The notes below the pieces were generated by a model. That model had not been told where the DNA came from. It made no database searches and saw nothing but the letters and a program-made list of their open reading frames with translations. Of a stretch of 13,626 nucleotides of DNA, positions 5,944 through 12,446 are shown in pieces (position 1 is the first letter of the stretch; every line of letters begins with the position of its first letter). The stretch is from positions 1 to 13,626 of the forward strand of contig CAZCRE010000033.1 in assembly GCA_964501075.1 (NCBI GenBank), read 5' to 3'. This DNA is from CAZCRE01 sp964501075. GTDB lineage: Archaea > Thermoproteota > Bathyarchaeia > Bathyarchaeales > Bathycorpusculaceae. Made by a program: the position numbers and the translations under genes.

Positions 5944-6765
5944 CTATTTTTCTTTTTGACACTTCGGGCAAATGTATGAAGCAGTGCTTCCGGTTCTGAT
6001 CTTCTCGACGAGCGTTTTACATTTTGGGCAAGGTTTTCCTTGTTTGTATCCTACGAGGAACTCGTTTGCCGTGAACTTGCCTTTCTTCCCGTAGAAATCT
6101 ACCTCGTAAGCTAGGCCTTTCAGTTTGATGCTTCGGTTCAAAACTTCGCGGATAGCGTGATATAGGTCGGCTTTTTCCTTTTCAGTCAAGGTTGAGGTCT
6201 TGCGGTTTGGGTGCAGTTTGGCCTTGAACAGGATGTCTTGTATGTAGACGTTTCCGATTCCAGCCACGCTTTTCTGGTCGAGCAAGAAGGTCTTTATTTC
6301 CGTCTTCTTGTGGGTCAGCAGTTCCTTGAAGTAGTCTAGGGTGAAGGTCGTGTCGGTGGCTGATTTTCCAAGCTGGCCTGTCATCTTGTGTTTGCTCAGG
6401 TCTTTTTCCGAGACGAGATGAACATAGCCGAACCACCAGAAATGGATCGTGAACCCTGTCTTGTCCGAGAACGTGAGGTTGAATTGGGCTTTTTCTGGGA
6501 GCTTCTGGTTTGGCTTGAAGTGCAGTATTTCAGCGCCCATGCCAAGGTTGATGAGCAGAAAATACCCGTGATCTAGCTTCATGAAAAGCCATTTTCCCTT
6601 GCTGGAAACGCCTTCAACTGATTTTCCTGTGATGATCTTGGTTAATTCCTTGGCTGGCATGTTGAGGTTTTTTGGCTGTTTGACTTCAATTCCTGTGACA
6701 CGTTTTCCCTTTATCTCTTTGCTCATCTGTTCCGCGATTACCGTTATTTCCGGTAGTTCAGGCAT
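5944..6765 (-). CDS. mutM: Fpg/MutM-type DNA glycosylase-AP lyase
   Basis: A 273-residue base-excision repair enzyme of the Fpg/Nei family, which removes oxidised purines such as 8-oxoguanine and nicks the abasic site. Start at 6765 gives MPELPEITV, the invariant N-terminus in which Pro2 is the catalytic amine and Glu3 assists; the ATG at 6795 would add ten residues and block this. Lys58 (SKGKWLF) and LINLGMG match family positions. The helix-two-turn-helix contains VAGIGNVYIQDILFKAKLHP with the DNA-contacting Asn172. The zinc finger is complete, C246-x2-C249-x16-C266-x2-C269. The finger's usual Arg (GRST motif) is replaced: the stretch reads TGSTASYIC. Whether this shifts lesion preference is unknown. 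The gene converges with the split gene (22 nt between stops) and is monocistronic. Uncommon in archaea, so horizontal gain is plausible. Confidence 0.92.
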   Translation of the reverse strand: MPELPEITVIAEQMSKEIKGKRVTGIEVKQPKNLNMPAKELTKIITGKSVEGVSSKGKWLFMKLDHGYFLLINLGMGAEILHFKPNQKLPEKAQFNLTFSDKTGFTIHFWWFGYVHLVSEKDLSKHKMTGQLGKSATDTTFTLDYFKELLTHKKTEIKTFLLDQKSVAGIGNVYIQDILFKAKLHPNRKTSTLTEKEKADLYHAIREVLNRSIKLKGLAYEVDFYGKKGKFTANEFLVGYKQGKPCPKCKTLVEKIRTGSTASYICPKCQKEK

Positions 6766-6797
6766 CAGTTTCACGTTGCAGCAATAGTGTCTCATCT

Positions 6798-6806
6798 GTA
6801 TTTATC
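6798..6806 (-). promoter_or_regulatory. Probable TATA box of the glycosylase gene
   Basis: On the minus strand GATAAATAC lies about 33-41 nt before the ATG at 6765, predicting a leader of about 10 nt. It supports that start over the one at 6795, which would sit within the promoter. Confidence 0.4.
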
Positions 6807-6881
6807 GGTTTTCTGATGTAACGCGTACATTGTATTTGTTGACTATTCGAAGTCTTTCTATTGGTTGGAATTTTCGTCAAT

Positions 6882-6894
6882 ACAGACCACCCCA
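6882..6894 (+). repeat. 13-bp direct repeat, left copy
   Basis: ACAGACCACCCCA, identical to 8915-8927. The two copies bracket the transposase remnant and the methyltransferase-nuclease gene. A pair of 13-mers can occur by chance in 13.6 kb, so it is the placement at the edges of an accessory segment that makes it notable. Confidence 0.45.
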
Positions 6895-6927
6895 CTCCCC
6901 CCGATTTTTTAGAGAAGTGGGACTTGA

Positions 6928-7116
6928 ACAGCACAGACAATGATGGATGGACTCAGAATCTATTATAATTTCATGAGACCTCACATGGCATTGGACGGAA
7001 AGACTCCAGCACAAAAAGCAAGAATCGCTGATAGTTCAATACCTGAGAATTGGCTCTCCCTATTAAGAAAGCAAGTCAACATCAGAGGTTTGAGACAAGT
7101 TCTTAAGCAGTTATAG
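6928..7116 (+). pseudogene. Transposase C-terminal remnant
   Basis: From 6940 the frame reads MMDGLRIYYNFMRPHMALDG, then KTPAQKARIADSSIPENWLS and LLRKQVNIRGLRQVLKQL before TAG at 7114-7116. The core YYNFMRPHMALDGKTPAQKA is the hallmark end of DDE-type insertion-sequence transposases (the helix carrying the last catalytic acid lies just upstream in intact members). Only about 60 residues remain; the frame is closed by TGA at 6925-6927, and no DDE catalytic core or matching terminal repeats were found. It is a truncated relic of an IS element next to the methyltransferase gene, 15 nt upstream of its start. IS family not assigned. Confidence 0.8.
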
Positions 7117-7131
7117 GGCACTTATTCAAGT

Positions 7132-8874
7132 ATGGCCCCCCGCAAATCTGACCTTAATACACTCTATTATGGTGACAATCTTCCAGTTCTAAGGAAGTAC
7201 TTTGCGGATGAAGTTATAGACTTTATTTATCTCGACCCGCCTTTCAACAGCAAAGCAGACTACAACATACTGTTCAAAGAAGCAACAGGTGAAGAATCAA
7301 CAGCTCAAATTCGTGCTTTTACTGATTTTTGGCATTGGAATCCAGATGTGGAGAAAACTTACCTCGAAATTCAAGAAGACCCAAAATATACTTCAATGTT
7401 ACAGTTTCTTCATGCGTTCTTAGGCAGAAACGACATGATGGCCTACTTGGTCATGATGACCATAAGGCTTAGAGAATTACACAGAGTCCTAAAACCTACA
7501 GGCTCGCTTTTCATCCATTGCGATTCTAAAGCAAGTCACTATCTAAAAATCATTTTAGATTTGGTGTTTGGGTTCAGGAATTTTCGGAATGAAGTCATTT
7601 GGCGTCGCACAGGATCGCATAACAAGATTGACCGTTATGCACCCATTCATGACAGCATCCTATTCTATTCAAAGACTGATAACTATGTCTGGAAGTATCC
7701 TAAGAGACCGTACATGAAAGGACATATCGAAGAGTATTTCATAAAAGATAAAAAAGGTTACAGAACAAACTATTATGGCAATGTTTTAAGTGGTTCTGGA
7801 TTAAGAGGGGGTTCTTCGGGTAAGCCTTGGCGTGGTTTTGACCCAACAGCAAAAGGGCGACATTGGGCAATACCTAAAGCGGTAATTGACGAGATAGACG
7901 AAGACCTTTCTGGTTTGAATACACAGCAAAAACTGGACAGGCTCTACGAGTTAGGGTATGTTAAGATTTATCCTGACCAAGCTTGGCCTATTTATGAAAG
8001 GTATCTGAAGGAAGATGATGGTCAACCTTTAGCTGATATTTGGGCATTTCAACCATATACTAGTGGAACCGTGTTTGGAACAGATAAGGGAATAGACGAA
8101 GATGTGCGTTGGCTTTCGCCTAGGGATAAAGAGAGGCTAGGTTATCCAACTCAAAAACCAGTGGGGCTAATGGAAAGAATCCTCAAATCCTGTACAAATG
8201 AAGGTGATTCAGTATTAGATCCCTTCTGTGGATGTGGAACGACTATCATGGCTGCCAATAACCTTGGGAGAAAATGGTTTGGCATAGACATTACCCATCT
8301 TGCTATTTCTCTTATTAGGTCACGGTTAAGGGAGATTAATGTCATGGCTGGAAATGACTATGTAGTGGTTGGAGAGCCAGCAGATTTTGAAAGTGCGGTT
8401 CAATTGATGAAGGATGATCCATCAGGATACCAATTTCAATGGTGGGCTCTGTCGCTACTAGAAGCTAGACCTGCTGGAAGTCCTAACGCTGATAAAAAAG
8501 GTAAGAAAGGTGCAGACAAAGGCATAGATGGTTGGTTGACATTCAAAGAAAGTGACAGTGTGAACCTACAAAGAATAGTGGTTCAAGTTAAAGGTGGGGT
8601 TAACATAGGGGCTCAACTAGTCAGGGATTTAATCGGAACGGTTCAAGCGACAAAATCGGTTATGGGCATAATGATAACTCTCTCTGATCCTACCAAGCCT
8701 ATGATAGACGCGGCTCTAGAAGCAGAATATTATCAATCGCCAACATGGGGTCACAAATATCCGAAAATTCAGATAATAACAATACCTGAGTTGCTTTCAG
8801 GAAAGAGACCAAATATTCCTCACACAAACACACAAAGAACTATGCCCAATGGCTTGACAAAATGGGTTAAGTAA
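7132..8874 (+). CDS. Beta-class DNA methyltransferase fused to an Mrr-like nuclease domain
   Basis: A 580-residue fusion. The N-terminal part is an amino-methyltransferase (N6-adenine or N4-cytosine): LNTLYYGDNLPVL, then motif IV DPPF at 35-38 (IYLDPPFNSKADYN), and motif I late, LDPFCGCGTT at 363-371, which gives the IV-before-I order of the beta class. The region between (RGGSSGKPWRGFDPTAKGRH, then WAIP) is a recognisable family block. GYPTQKPVGLMERIL precedes motif I as usual. Residues 434-560 resemble an Mrr-type PD-(D/E)xK restriction domain: WWALSLLEA, GADKGIDGWLTF with Asp466, VVQVKGG with Gln485-x-Lys487, then a closing IMITLSDPTKPMIDAA. One protein may thus modify and cut, or cut only when triggered. 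No separate restriction subunit is nearby. No clear ribosome binding site precedes the ATG. It sits between 13-bp repeats beside a transposase relic, so probably acquired. Confidence 0.88.
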   Translation: MAPRKSDLNTLYYGDNLPVLRKYFADEVIDFIYLDPPFNSKADYNILFKEATGEESTAQIRAFTDFWHWNPDVEKTYLEIQEDPKYTSMLQFLHAFLGRNDMMAYLVMMTIRLRELHRVLKPTGSLFIHCDSKASHYLKIILDLVFGFRNFRNEVIWRRTGSHNKIDRYAPIHDSILFYSKTDNYVWKYPKRPYMKGHIEEYFIKDKKGYRTNYYGNVLSGSGLRGGSSGKPWRGFDPTAKGRHWAIPKAVIDEIDEDLSGLNTQQKLDRLYELGYVKIYPDQAWPIYERYLKEDDGQPLADIWAFQPYTSGTVFGTDKGIDEDVRWLSPRDKERLGYPTQKPVGLMERILKSCTNEGDSVLDPFCGCGTTIMAANNLGRKWFGIDITHLAISLIRSRLREINVMAGNDYVVVGEPADFESAVQLMKDDPSGYQFQWWALSLLEARPAGSPNADKKGKKGADKGIDGWLTFKESDSVNLQRIVVQVKGGVNIGAQLVRDLIGTVQATKSVMGIMITLSDPTKPMIDAALEAEYYQSPTWGHKYPKIQIITIPELLSGKRPNIPHTNTQRTMPNGLTKWVK

Positions 8875-8900
8875 TTTCCTCGTATCATCAATGTACAAAA

Positions 8901-8977
8901 AGCGCCGACAGTTAACAGACCACCCCAAAACCCGCTTAAGCGCCTAAGAGTTAACAGAACCTGGCTACCTAATCTTA
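8901..8977 (+). repeat. Imperfect tandem duplication upstream of rubredoxin
   Basis: AGCGCC-GAC-AGTTAACAGA starts at 8901 and AGCGCC-TAAG-AGTTAACAGA at 8939, a period of 38-39 nt; both units end in CTTA (8935-8938 and 8974-8977). The second unit ends in the rubredoxin TATA box, and the first in CGCTTAAGCG (8933-8942, a palindrome), which could be an older copy of that box. Confidence 0.5.
8915..8927 (+). repeat. 13-bp direct repeat, right copy
   Basis: ACAGACCACCCCA, matching 6882-6894, 41 nt after the methyltransferase stop. It overlaps the first unit of the tandem duplication before rubredoxin, so its origin is ambiguous. Confidence 0.45.
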
Positions 8978-8982
8978 AATAA
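8971..8982 (+). promoter_or_regulatory. Probable TATA box of the rubredoxin gene
   Basis: AATCTTAAATAA, 48 nt before the TTG at 9019, sharing AATCTTA with the ferredoxin and Lrp-family promoters. Predicted initiation is near 9000. Confidence 0.55.
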
Positions 8983-9018
8983 GGTGAATCATCACGATTC
9001 AAGAAAGTGGTGAATGGT

Positions 9019-9180
9019 TTGGAGAAGTGGGAGTGCACTATTTGCGGTTACGTTTATGATCCTGCAGTCGGCGATCCAGAACACGGGGTGAAAGCTGGAA
9101 CCCCATTCGAGGCGCTGCCTGACGATTGGGTTTGTCCAGTCTGCGGTGCCGGTAAGGATCAGTTCGTCAAGAAAGAGTAA
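9019..9180 (+). CDS. Rubredoxin
   Basis: A 53-residue one-iron electron carrier. The two Cys knuckles are complete: CTICGYVYDP and CPVCGAGKDQF, binding one iron through four Cys thiolates. GDPEHGVKAGTPFEALPDDW is the typical linker. The start is TTG at 9019, read MEKWECTICGY; it follows GGTGA (9009-9013) by 5 nt, and the two in-frame GTG codons at 9007 and 9010 overlap that site. The gene is alone, with its own promoter, 138 nt after the methyltransferase end and 68 nt before nrdJ. Rubredoxin in anaerobes often passes electrons to peroxide- or superoxide-reducing enzymes; the OsmC gene further on fits an oxidative-defence setting, but no direct partner is adjacent. Confidence 0.95.
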   Translation: MEKWECTICGYVYDPAVGDPEHGVKAGTPFEALPDDWVCPVCGAGKDQFVKKE

Positions 9181-9208
9181 ATAGCACAAGGAAAATGCTT
9201 TTCTCAAG

Positions 9209-9222
9209 ACTTTAATACTTTT
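9209..9222 (+). promoter_or_regulatory. Probable TATA box of nrdJ
   Basis: ACTTTAATACTTTT lies 27-40 nt before the ATG at 9249. Initiation would fall near 9240, giving a leader of only about ten bases; this fits the lack of a strong ribosome binding site (only GGTTGA at 9237-9242). Confidence 0.4.
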
Positions 9223-9248
9223 GTCAGCTTAAGTTCGGTTGAACAGTT

Positions 9249-11342
9249 ATGCCCATTACAAAAATTAGGAAGAGAGACGGACGGATCGTCGATTTTAACC
9301 CGATCCGAATCCAAGATGCTATTCACAAGGCTTTGATTGCCGTTGAACTTGGAGACGGCGAAAGAGCAGAAGCTCTAACAAGCGAGATCGTTAAGCGGTT
9401 AGAAGATCGGTTCAAACATGAGATACCATCCGTCGAGGATGCACAAGACGCTGTTATAGAAGTCTTAAGGAAAGAAGGCTATGAAAGAGTTGCAGATGAG
9501 TATCAGGCTTACCGAAAGAAGAAGGACGAAATAAGAAGCCTAAGAGAGAAGCTGGGCATAGAAGAACCAAAACTAACCGTCAACGCTCTCGAAGTCTTGA
9601 GACAGAGATACCTCCTGAAGGACTTGAATGAAAAAATAATTGAAACTCCAGCTCAGATGTTCAAGAGAATCGCCAAAGCCATAGCCAAATCCGAGGAGAA
9701 ATATGGTGGAGACCTGAAGAAGAGCGAAGAAGCCTTCTACAACATGATGACAAGACTCGAGTTCATCCCCAATTCTCCAACCCTCTTCAACGCGGGAACC
9801 CCGCTAGGCCAGCTGTCCGCTTGCTTCGTACTTCCAGTCGAGGACTCTCTAGAAGGCATATTCACCTCAGTCAAGAACATGGCACTAATCGAGCAAACAG
9901 GCGGCGGAGTAGGCTTCAACTTCTCCAGACTCAGACCAAAAGGAGACATCGTCAAATCCACCAAAGGCGTAGCATCAGGCCCAGTAAGCTTCATGCGCGT
10001 CTTCGACACATCCACCGAAATCATAAAAGCCGGAGGAAAAAGACGCGGCGCCATGATGGCCATACTCAGAGTCGACCACCCAGACGTCCTCGAATTCATC
10101 ACATCCAAGCAGCGACCCGGCTTCCTCTCCAACTTCAACATCTCAGTCGCCGTCACTGACGGCTTCATGAGAGCACTGGACGAAAACGGCGAATACTGGC
10201 TCGTCAACCCCAGAAACAACGAGAAAACTGGAAAACTTATCGCAAAAGACGTCTGGAACCTCATGGCAAAATCCGCGTGGCAAGGCGGAGACCCAGGAAT
10301 AGTCTTCATAGACGAAATCAACCGCCACAACCCAACCCCACAATTCGGAAAAATAGAGTCAACCAACCCCTGCGGCGAATTGCCACTTCTTCCTTACGAG
10401 TCCTGCAACTTGGGCTCCATCAACCTTTCACGAATCGTCGAAGAGAGAAAAATAGATTGGGAAAGACTGAGGCAGACAGTGAGAAACGGAGTTCATTTCC
10501 TTGACAACGTTGTCGACGAGAACAAGTATCCCATGAAAGAGATTGATGAGATAACGAGAGCAAACAGGAAAATCGGCTTGGGCGTGATGGGTTTTGCTGA
10601 CATGCTCATCAAGCTTGGCATCCCCTATGATTCTGAAGAGGCTTTGAGCATCGGCGAGAAGACGATGAAGTTCATCGAAGAAGAAGCACTCAAGAAGTCT
10701 GTCGAATTAGGCGAGGAACGAGGATCATTCCCCAATTTCGACGGAAGCATCTGGAAAGACAAGTATCCAGCCATGAGAAACGCTACAGTCACAACCGTTG
10801 CGCCAACGGGAACCATAAGCATCATCGCGGGCTGCTCGTCAGGAATCGAACCCATCTTCGCCCTCTCATTCATAAGAAACGTGCTAAGCGGAACCAGGCT
10901 GTTCGAAACCAACCCGCTGTTTGAGACGATGTCAAAAGAAAGAGGCTTCTACAGCGCCAAGCTTCTCGAAGAAATAGCCCGAACAGGCTCTGTCCAGAAG
11001 ATCGAAGGAGTTCCAGATGACATCAAAAGACTCTTCGTCACAGCGCTCGACATCAAACCCGAATGGCACATCAAGATGCAAGCTGCCTTCCAGAAGTACA
11101 CCGACAACGCCGTCTCAAAAACCGTCAATCTGCCAACCGAGGCAACCGCTGACGACGTCAGGAACATCTACGAGCTAGCTTGGAAACTCAAATGCAAAGG
11201 CGTAACCGTCTTCAGGTATGGCAGCAAACCTGAACAGGTGCTCTACATCGGCGAAATAAAGACCGAAAAAGGCAAATTCATATCTCTCGCATCAGAGTAC
11301 GCTGGCGGATGCCCAACCCAGAACTGCCCATTCCCAAGCTAG
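9249..11342 (+). CDS. nrdJ: Adenosylcobalamin-dependent (class II) ribonucleotide reductase
   Basis: A 697-residue enzyme that reduces ribonucleotides to deoxyribonucleotides, using a radical generated from B12 and so needing no oxygen or second subunit. Residues 1-90 are an ATP-cone (ITKIRKRDGRIVDFNPIRIQ...YRKKK), the allosteric activity site. The barrel has Cys192 (LSACFVLP) and Cys386 (YESCNLGSINLS) as the redox pair, and Asn373-Cys375-Glu377 (NPCGE) as the catalytic triad with the thiyl-radical Cys. VAPTGTISIIAGCSSGIEP at 517-535 is the phosphate-binding signature of class II enzymes. The tail ends in GGCPTQNCPFPS with the Cys688/Cys693 pair that re-reduces the active site. Glutaredoxin-like PDO encoded at 12447 is a plausible reductant. 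From about 9836 to 10376 codons ending in T almost vanish, unlike the parts before and after. Ends 28 nt from the convergent OsmC gene. Confidence 0.95.
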   Translation: MPITKIRKRDGRIVDFNPIRIQDAIHKALIAVELGDGERAEALTSEIVKRLEDRFKHEIPSVEDAQDAVIEVLRKEGYERVADEYQAYRKKKDEIRSLREKLGIEEPKLTVNALEVLRQRYLLKDLNEKIIETPAQMFKRIAKAIAKSEEKYGGDLKKSEEAFYNMMTRLEFIPNSPTLFNAGTPLGQLSACFVLPVEDSLEGIFTSVKNMALIEQTGGGVGFNFSRLRPKGDIVKSTKGVASGPVSFMRVFDTSTEIIKAGGKRRGAMMAILRVDHPDVLEFITSKQRPGFLSNFNISVAVTDGFMRALDENGEYWLVNPRNNEKTGKLIAKDVWNLMAKSAWQGGDPGIVFIDEINRHNPTPQFGKIESTNPCGELPLLPYESCNLGSINLSRIVEERKIDWERLRQTVRNGVHFLDNVVDENKYPMKEIDEITRANRKIGLGVMGFADMLIKLGIPYDSEEALSIGEKTMKFIEEEALKKSVELGEERGSFPNFDGSIWKDKYPAMRNATVTTVAPTGTISIIAGCSSGIEPIFALSFIRNVLSGTRLFETNPLFETMSKERGFYSAKLLEEIARTGSVQKIEGVPDDIKRLFVTALDIKPEWHIKMQAAFQKYTDNAVSKTVNLPTEATADDVRNIYELAWKLKCKGVTVFRYGSKPEQVLYIGEIKTEKGKFISLASEYAGGCPTQNCPFPS

Positions 11343-11368
11343 AACGCACAAAAAAGAGAGTTGGGGAA
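11331..11368. terminator. Possible bidirectional terminator between nrdJ and the OsmC gene
   Basis: TTCCCAA (11331-11337) and TTGGGGAA (11361-11368) can pair, with one bulged G, around a 23-nt loop. The loop contains A6 at 11350-11355, which reads as T6 on the minus strand 16 nt beyond the OsmC stop and is a plausible archaeal T-tract terminator for that gene. The plus-strand role is weaker. Confidence 0.35.
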
Positions 11369-11370
11369 CG

Positions 11371-11787
11371 CTATTCCTTTGCGGTTCTCAGGTTGTACCT
11401 TATCTTGACGCCTGCTTTTTCGAAGAGTACGCCAACAGGGCAACTCTTCACTGTCAATTTATGCGCTCTCTGAATCCTGTCCTTCGCTGCGTCCGCGTCA
11501 ACTAAGATGTCAACGTTTGCTTCGGTGATTGTTCCAGCTTCTTCAGACTTCACCGCGTCGACTTTGACTTCCAAGTCCTTCAAAGGAAACCTCATCTTTT
11601 TCGCCGTCAAGACAAAAATAGAAGCATAACATCCAGCGAAACTCATTAGACACAGTTCAAGCGCTGACGGTCCCATGTCCATTCCGTCAGGAGGAGACCA
11701 GTCCAAAGCCACTGCGTGTGCCCTCTGGTCGTCAACATCAACTCTGAAGTTCTCAACCAACTTTGCTCTTGCGTGAAGCTTCGTCAA
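11371..11787 (-). CDS. OsmC/Ohr-family peroxide-detoxifying protein
   Basis: A 138-residue OsmC-fold protein; family members reduce organic or inorganic peroxides with two redox Cys. The first, Cys53, is in SALELCLMSFAGCYASI; the second, Cys116, in LTVKSCPVGVLFEKAG, with the normal spacing. The central helix and the closing strand (VKIRYNL) fit the fold, and the length is typical. The start is TTG at 11787, reading MTKLHARAKLVENF; GGAGG on the minus strand (11797-11801) lies 9 nt before it, so TTG is well supported. It is divergent from the Lrp-family gene across a 199-base region, an arrangement often seen when the regulator controls its neighbour (inference). Electron donor could be the PDO encoded nearby. 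Confidence 0.9.
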   Translation of the reverse strand: MTKLHARAKLVENFRVDVDDQRAHAVALDWSPPDGMDMGPSALELCLMSFAGCYASIFVLTAKKMRFPLKDLEVKVDAVKSEEAGTITEANVDILVDADAAKDRIQRAHKLTVKSCPVGVLFEKAGVKIRYNLRTAKE

Positions 11788-11904
11788 CGTCGTTTGCCTC
11801 CAAGACCACGTACCGTCTCATTCAACCTCGGGAGCGATCGTTTTGTTTCAACCTTTCCCATATTTCACACCTTCCATTCGCGCTGTTTGACACGGAAGAC
11901 TTTT

Positions 11905-11972
11905 ATTTTCGGACAATCTTATATAATTTTCGTCCAAAACCAACCGAAAAACACACGCAAACGCACGAAAAT
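11905..11972 (+). promoter_or_regulatory. Dyad-symmetric four-half-site operator over the Lrp-family promoter
   Basis: TTTTCG occurs at 11906-11911 and 11927-11932; its reverse complement CGAAAA at 11945-11950 and 11966-11971. Both pairs share one centre (11938.5), and same-side copies are 21 bp apart, two helical turns. The outer pair extends to ATTTTCG/CGAAAAT. The TATA box AATCTTATATA (11915-11925) sits between the two left half-sites and initiation is expected near the centre, so a bound multimer would block it. Lrp/AsnC proteins bind such phased sites; autoregulation is the obvious reading, possibly with effect on OsmC too. Confidence 0.55.
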
Positions 11973-11986
11973 CGGAAAGAGGCAAA

Positions 11987-12421
11987 ATGTTCAACCTAGA
12001 TGAAATCGACACAAGAATACTCGAACTCCTGGAAGAGGACGCAAGAAGATCCTTCACGGGAATGGCTGAAAAACTGAAAGTCAGCGAGTCCTCCATCAGG
12101 AAAAGGGTCTCAGCCCTGCAGAAAGAAGGCGTAATAAAGAAATTTACTATCAAAGTTGACCACGCGAAGCTGGGCCTAAACACTGTAGCCATCGTAGGCA
12201 TCGACGTTGACTCCGACAAAATGCTCGAGATCGCACAAGAACTGTGTGATTTCAAAGACGTGAAATGCGTGGCAACATCCAGCGGAGACCACATGATAAT
12301 GCTCGAAGTCTGGGCGAAAAACGGGAAAGAACTGAACAAACTGATAGCTGAGGAAATCGGAAGAATAGAAGGAGTGAGGCAAATCTGTCCCGCGTTGATT
12401 TTGGAAAAACTGAAAGACTAA
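11987..12421 (+). CDS. Lrp/AsnC-family transcriptional regulator
   Basis: A 144-residue regulator. Residues 1-60 form the N-terminal helix-turn-helix: DEIDTRILELLEEDARRSFT, then GMAEKLKVSESSIRKRVSAL with the recognition helix, then EGVIKKFTIKVD. Residues 65-140 form the RAM (ligand-binding, multimerising) domain: NTVAIVGIDVDSDKMLEIAQ, then VKCVATSSGDHMIMLEVWAK and the final VRQICPALILEKLK. AGAGG at 11978-11982 is a short ribosome binding site 4 nt before the ATG. It is divergent from the OsmC gene and followed 25 nt later by the PDO and then copA, so it may govern a thiol/peroxide/copper stress set. The effector is unknown; Cys residues in the RAM part (Cys in QELCDF, VKCVAT, RQICP) would permit redox sensing, but that is speculation. 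Confidence 0.93.
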   Translation: MFNLDEIDTRILELLEEDARRSFTGMAEKLKVSESSIRKRVSALQKEGVIKKFTIKVDHAKLGLNTVAIVGIDVDSDKMLEIAQELCDFKDVKCVATSSGDHMIMLEVWAKNGKELNKLIAEEIGRIEGVRQICPALILEKLKD

Positions 12422-12446
12422 ACCAAAATCTGGATGGTGATTCGAA

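Noticed and set aside
6891..6921. CCCACT/AGTGGG inverted repeat as an IS end or terminator
   Set aside because: Six-base arms with a 19-nt loop, no second copy or T tract tied to a gene end; could be chance.
9737..10366. 209-codon open frame on the minus strand inside nrdJ
   Set aside because: It lies wholly antisense to a strongly supported gene and follows from the scarcity of T-ending codons there; its product resembles nothing.
11848..12339. 163-codon minus-strand frame across the Lrp-family gene
   Set aside because: Antisense shadow of the regulator and its promoter, Ser/Phe-rich, with no recognisable family.
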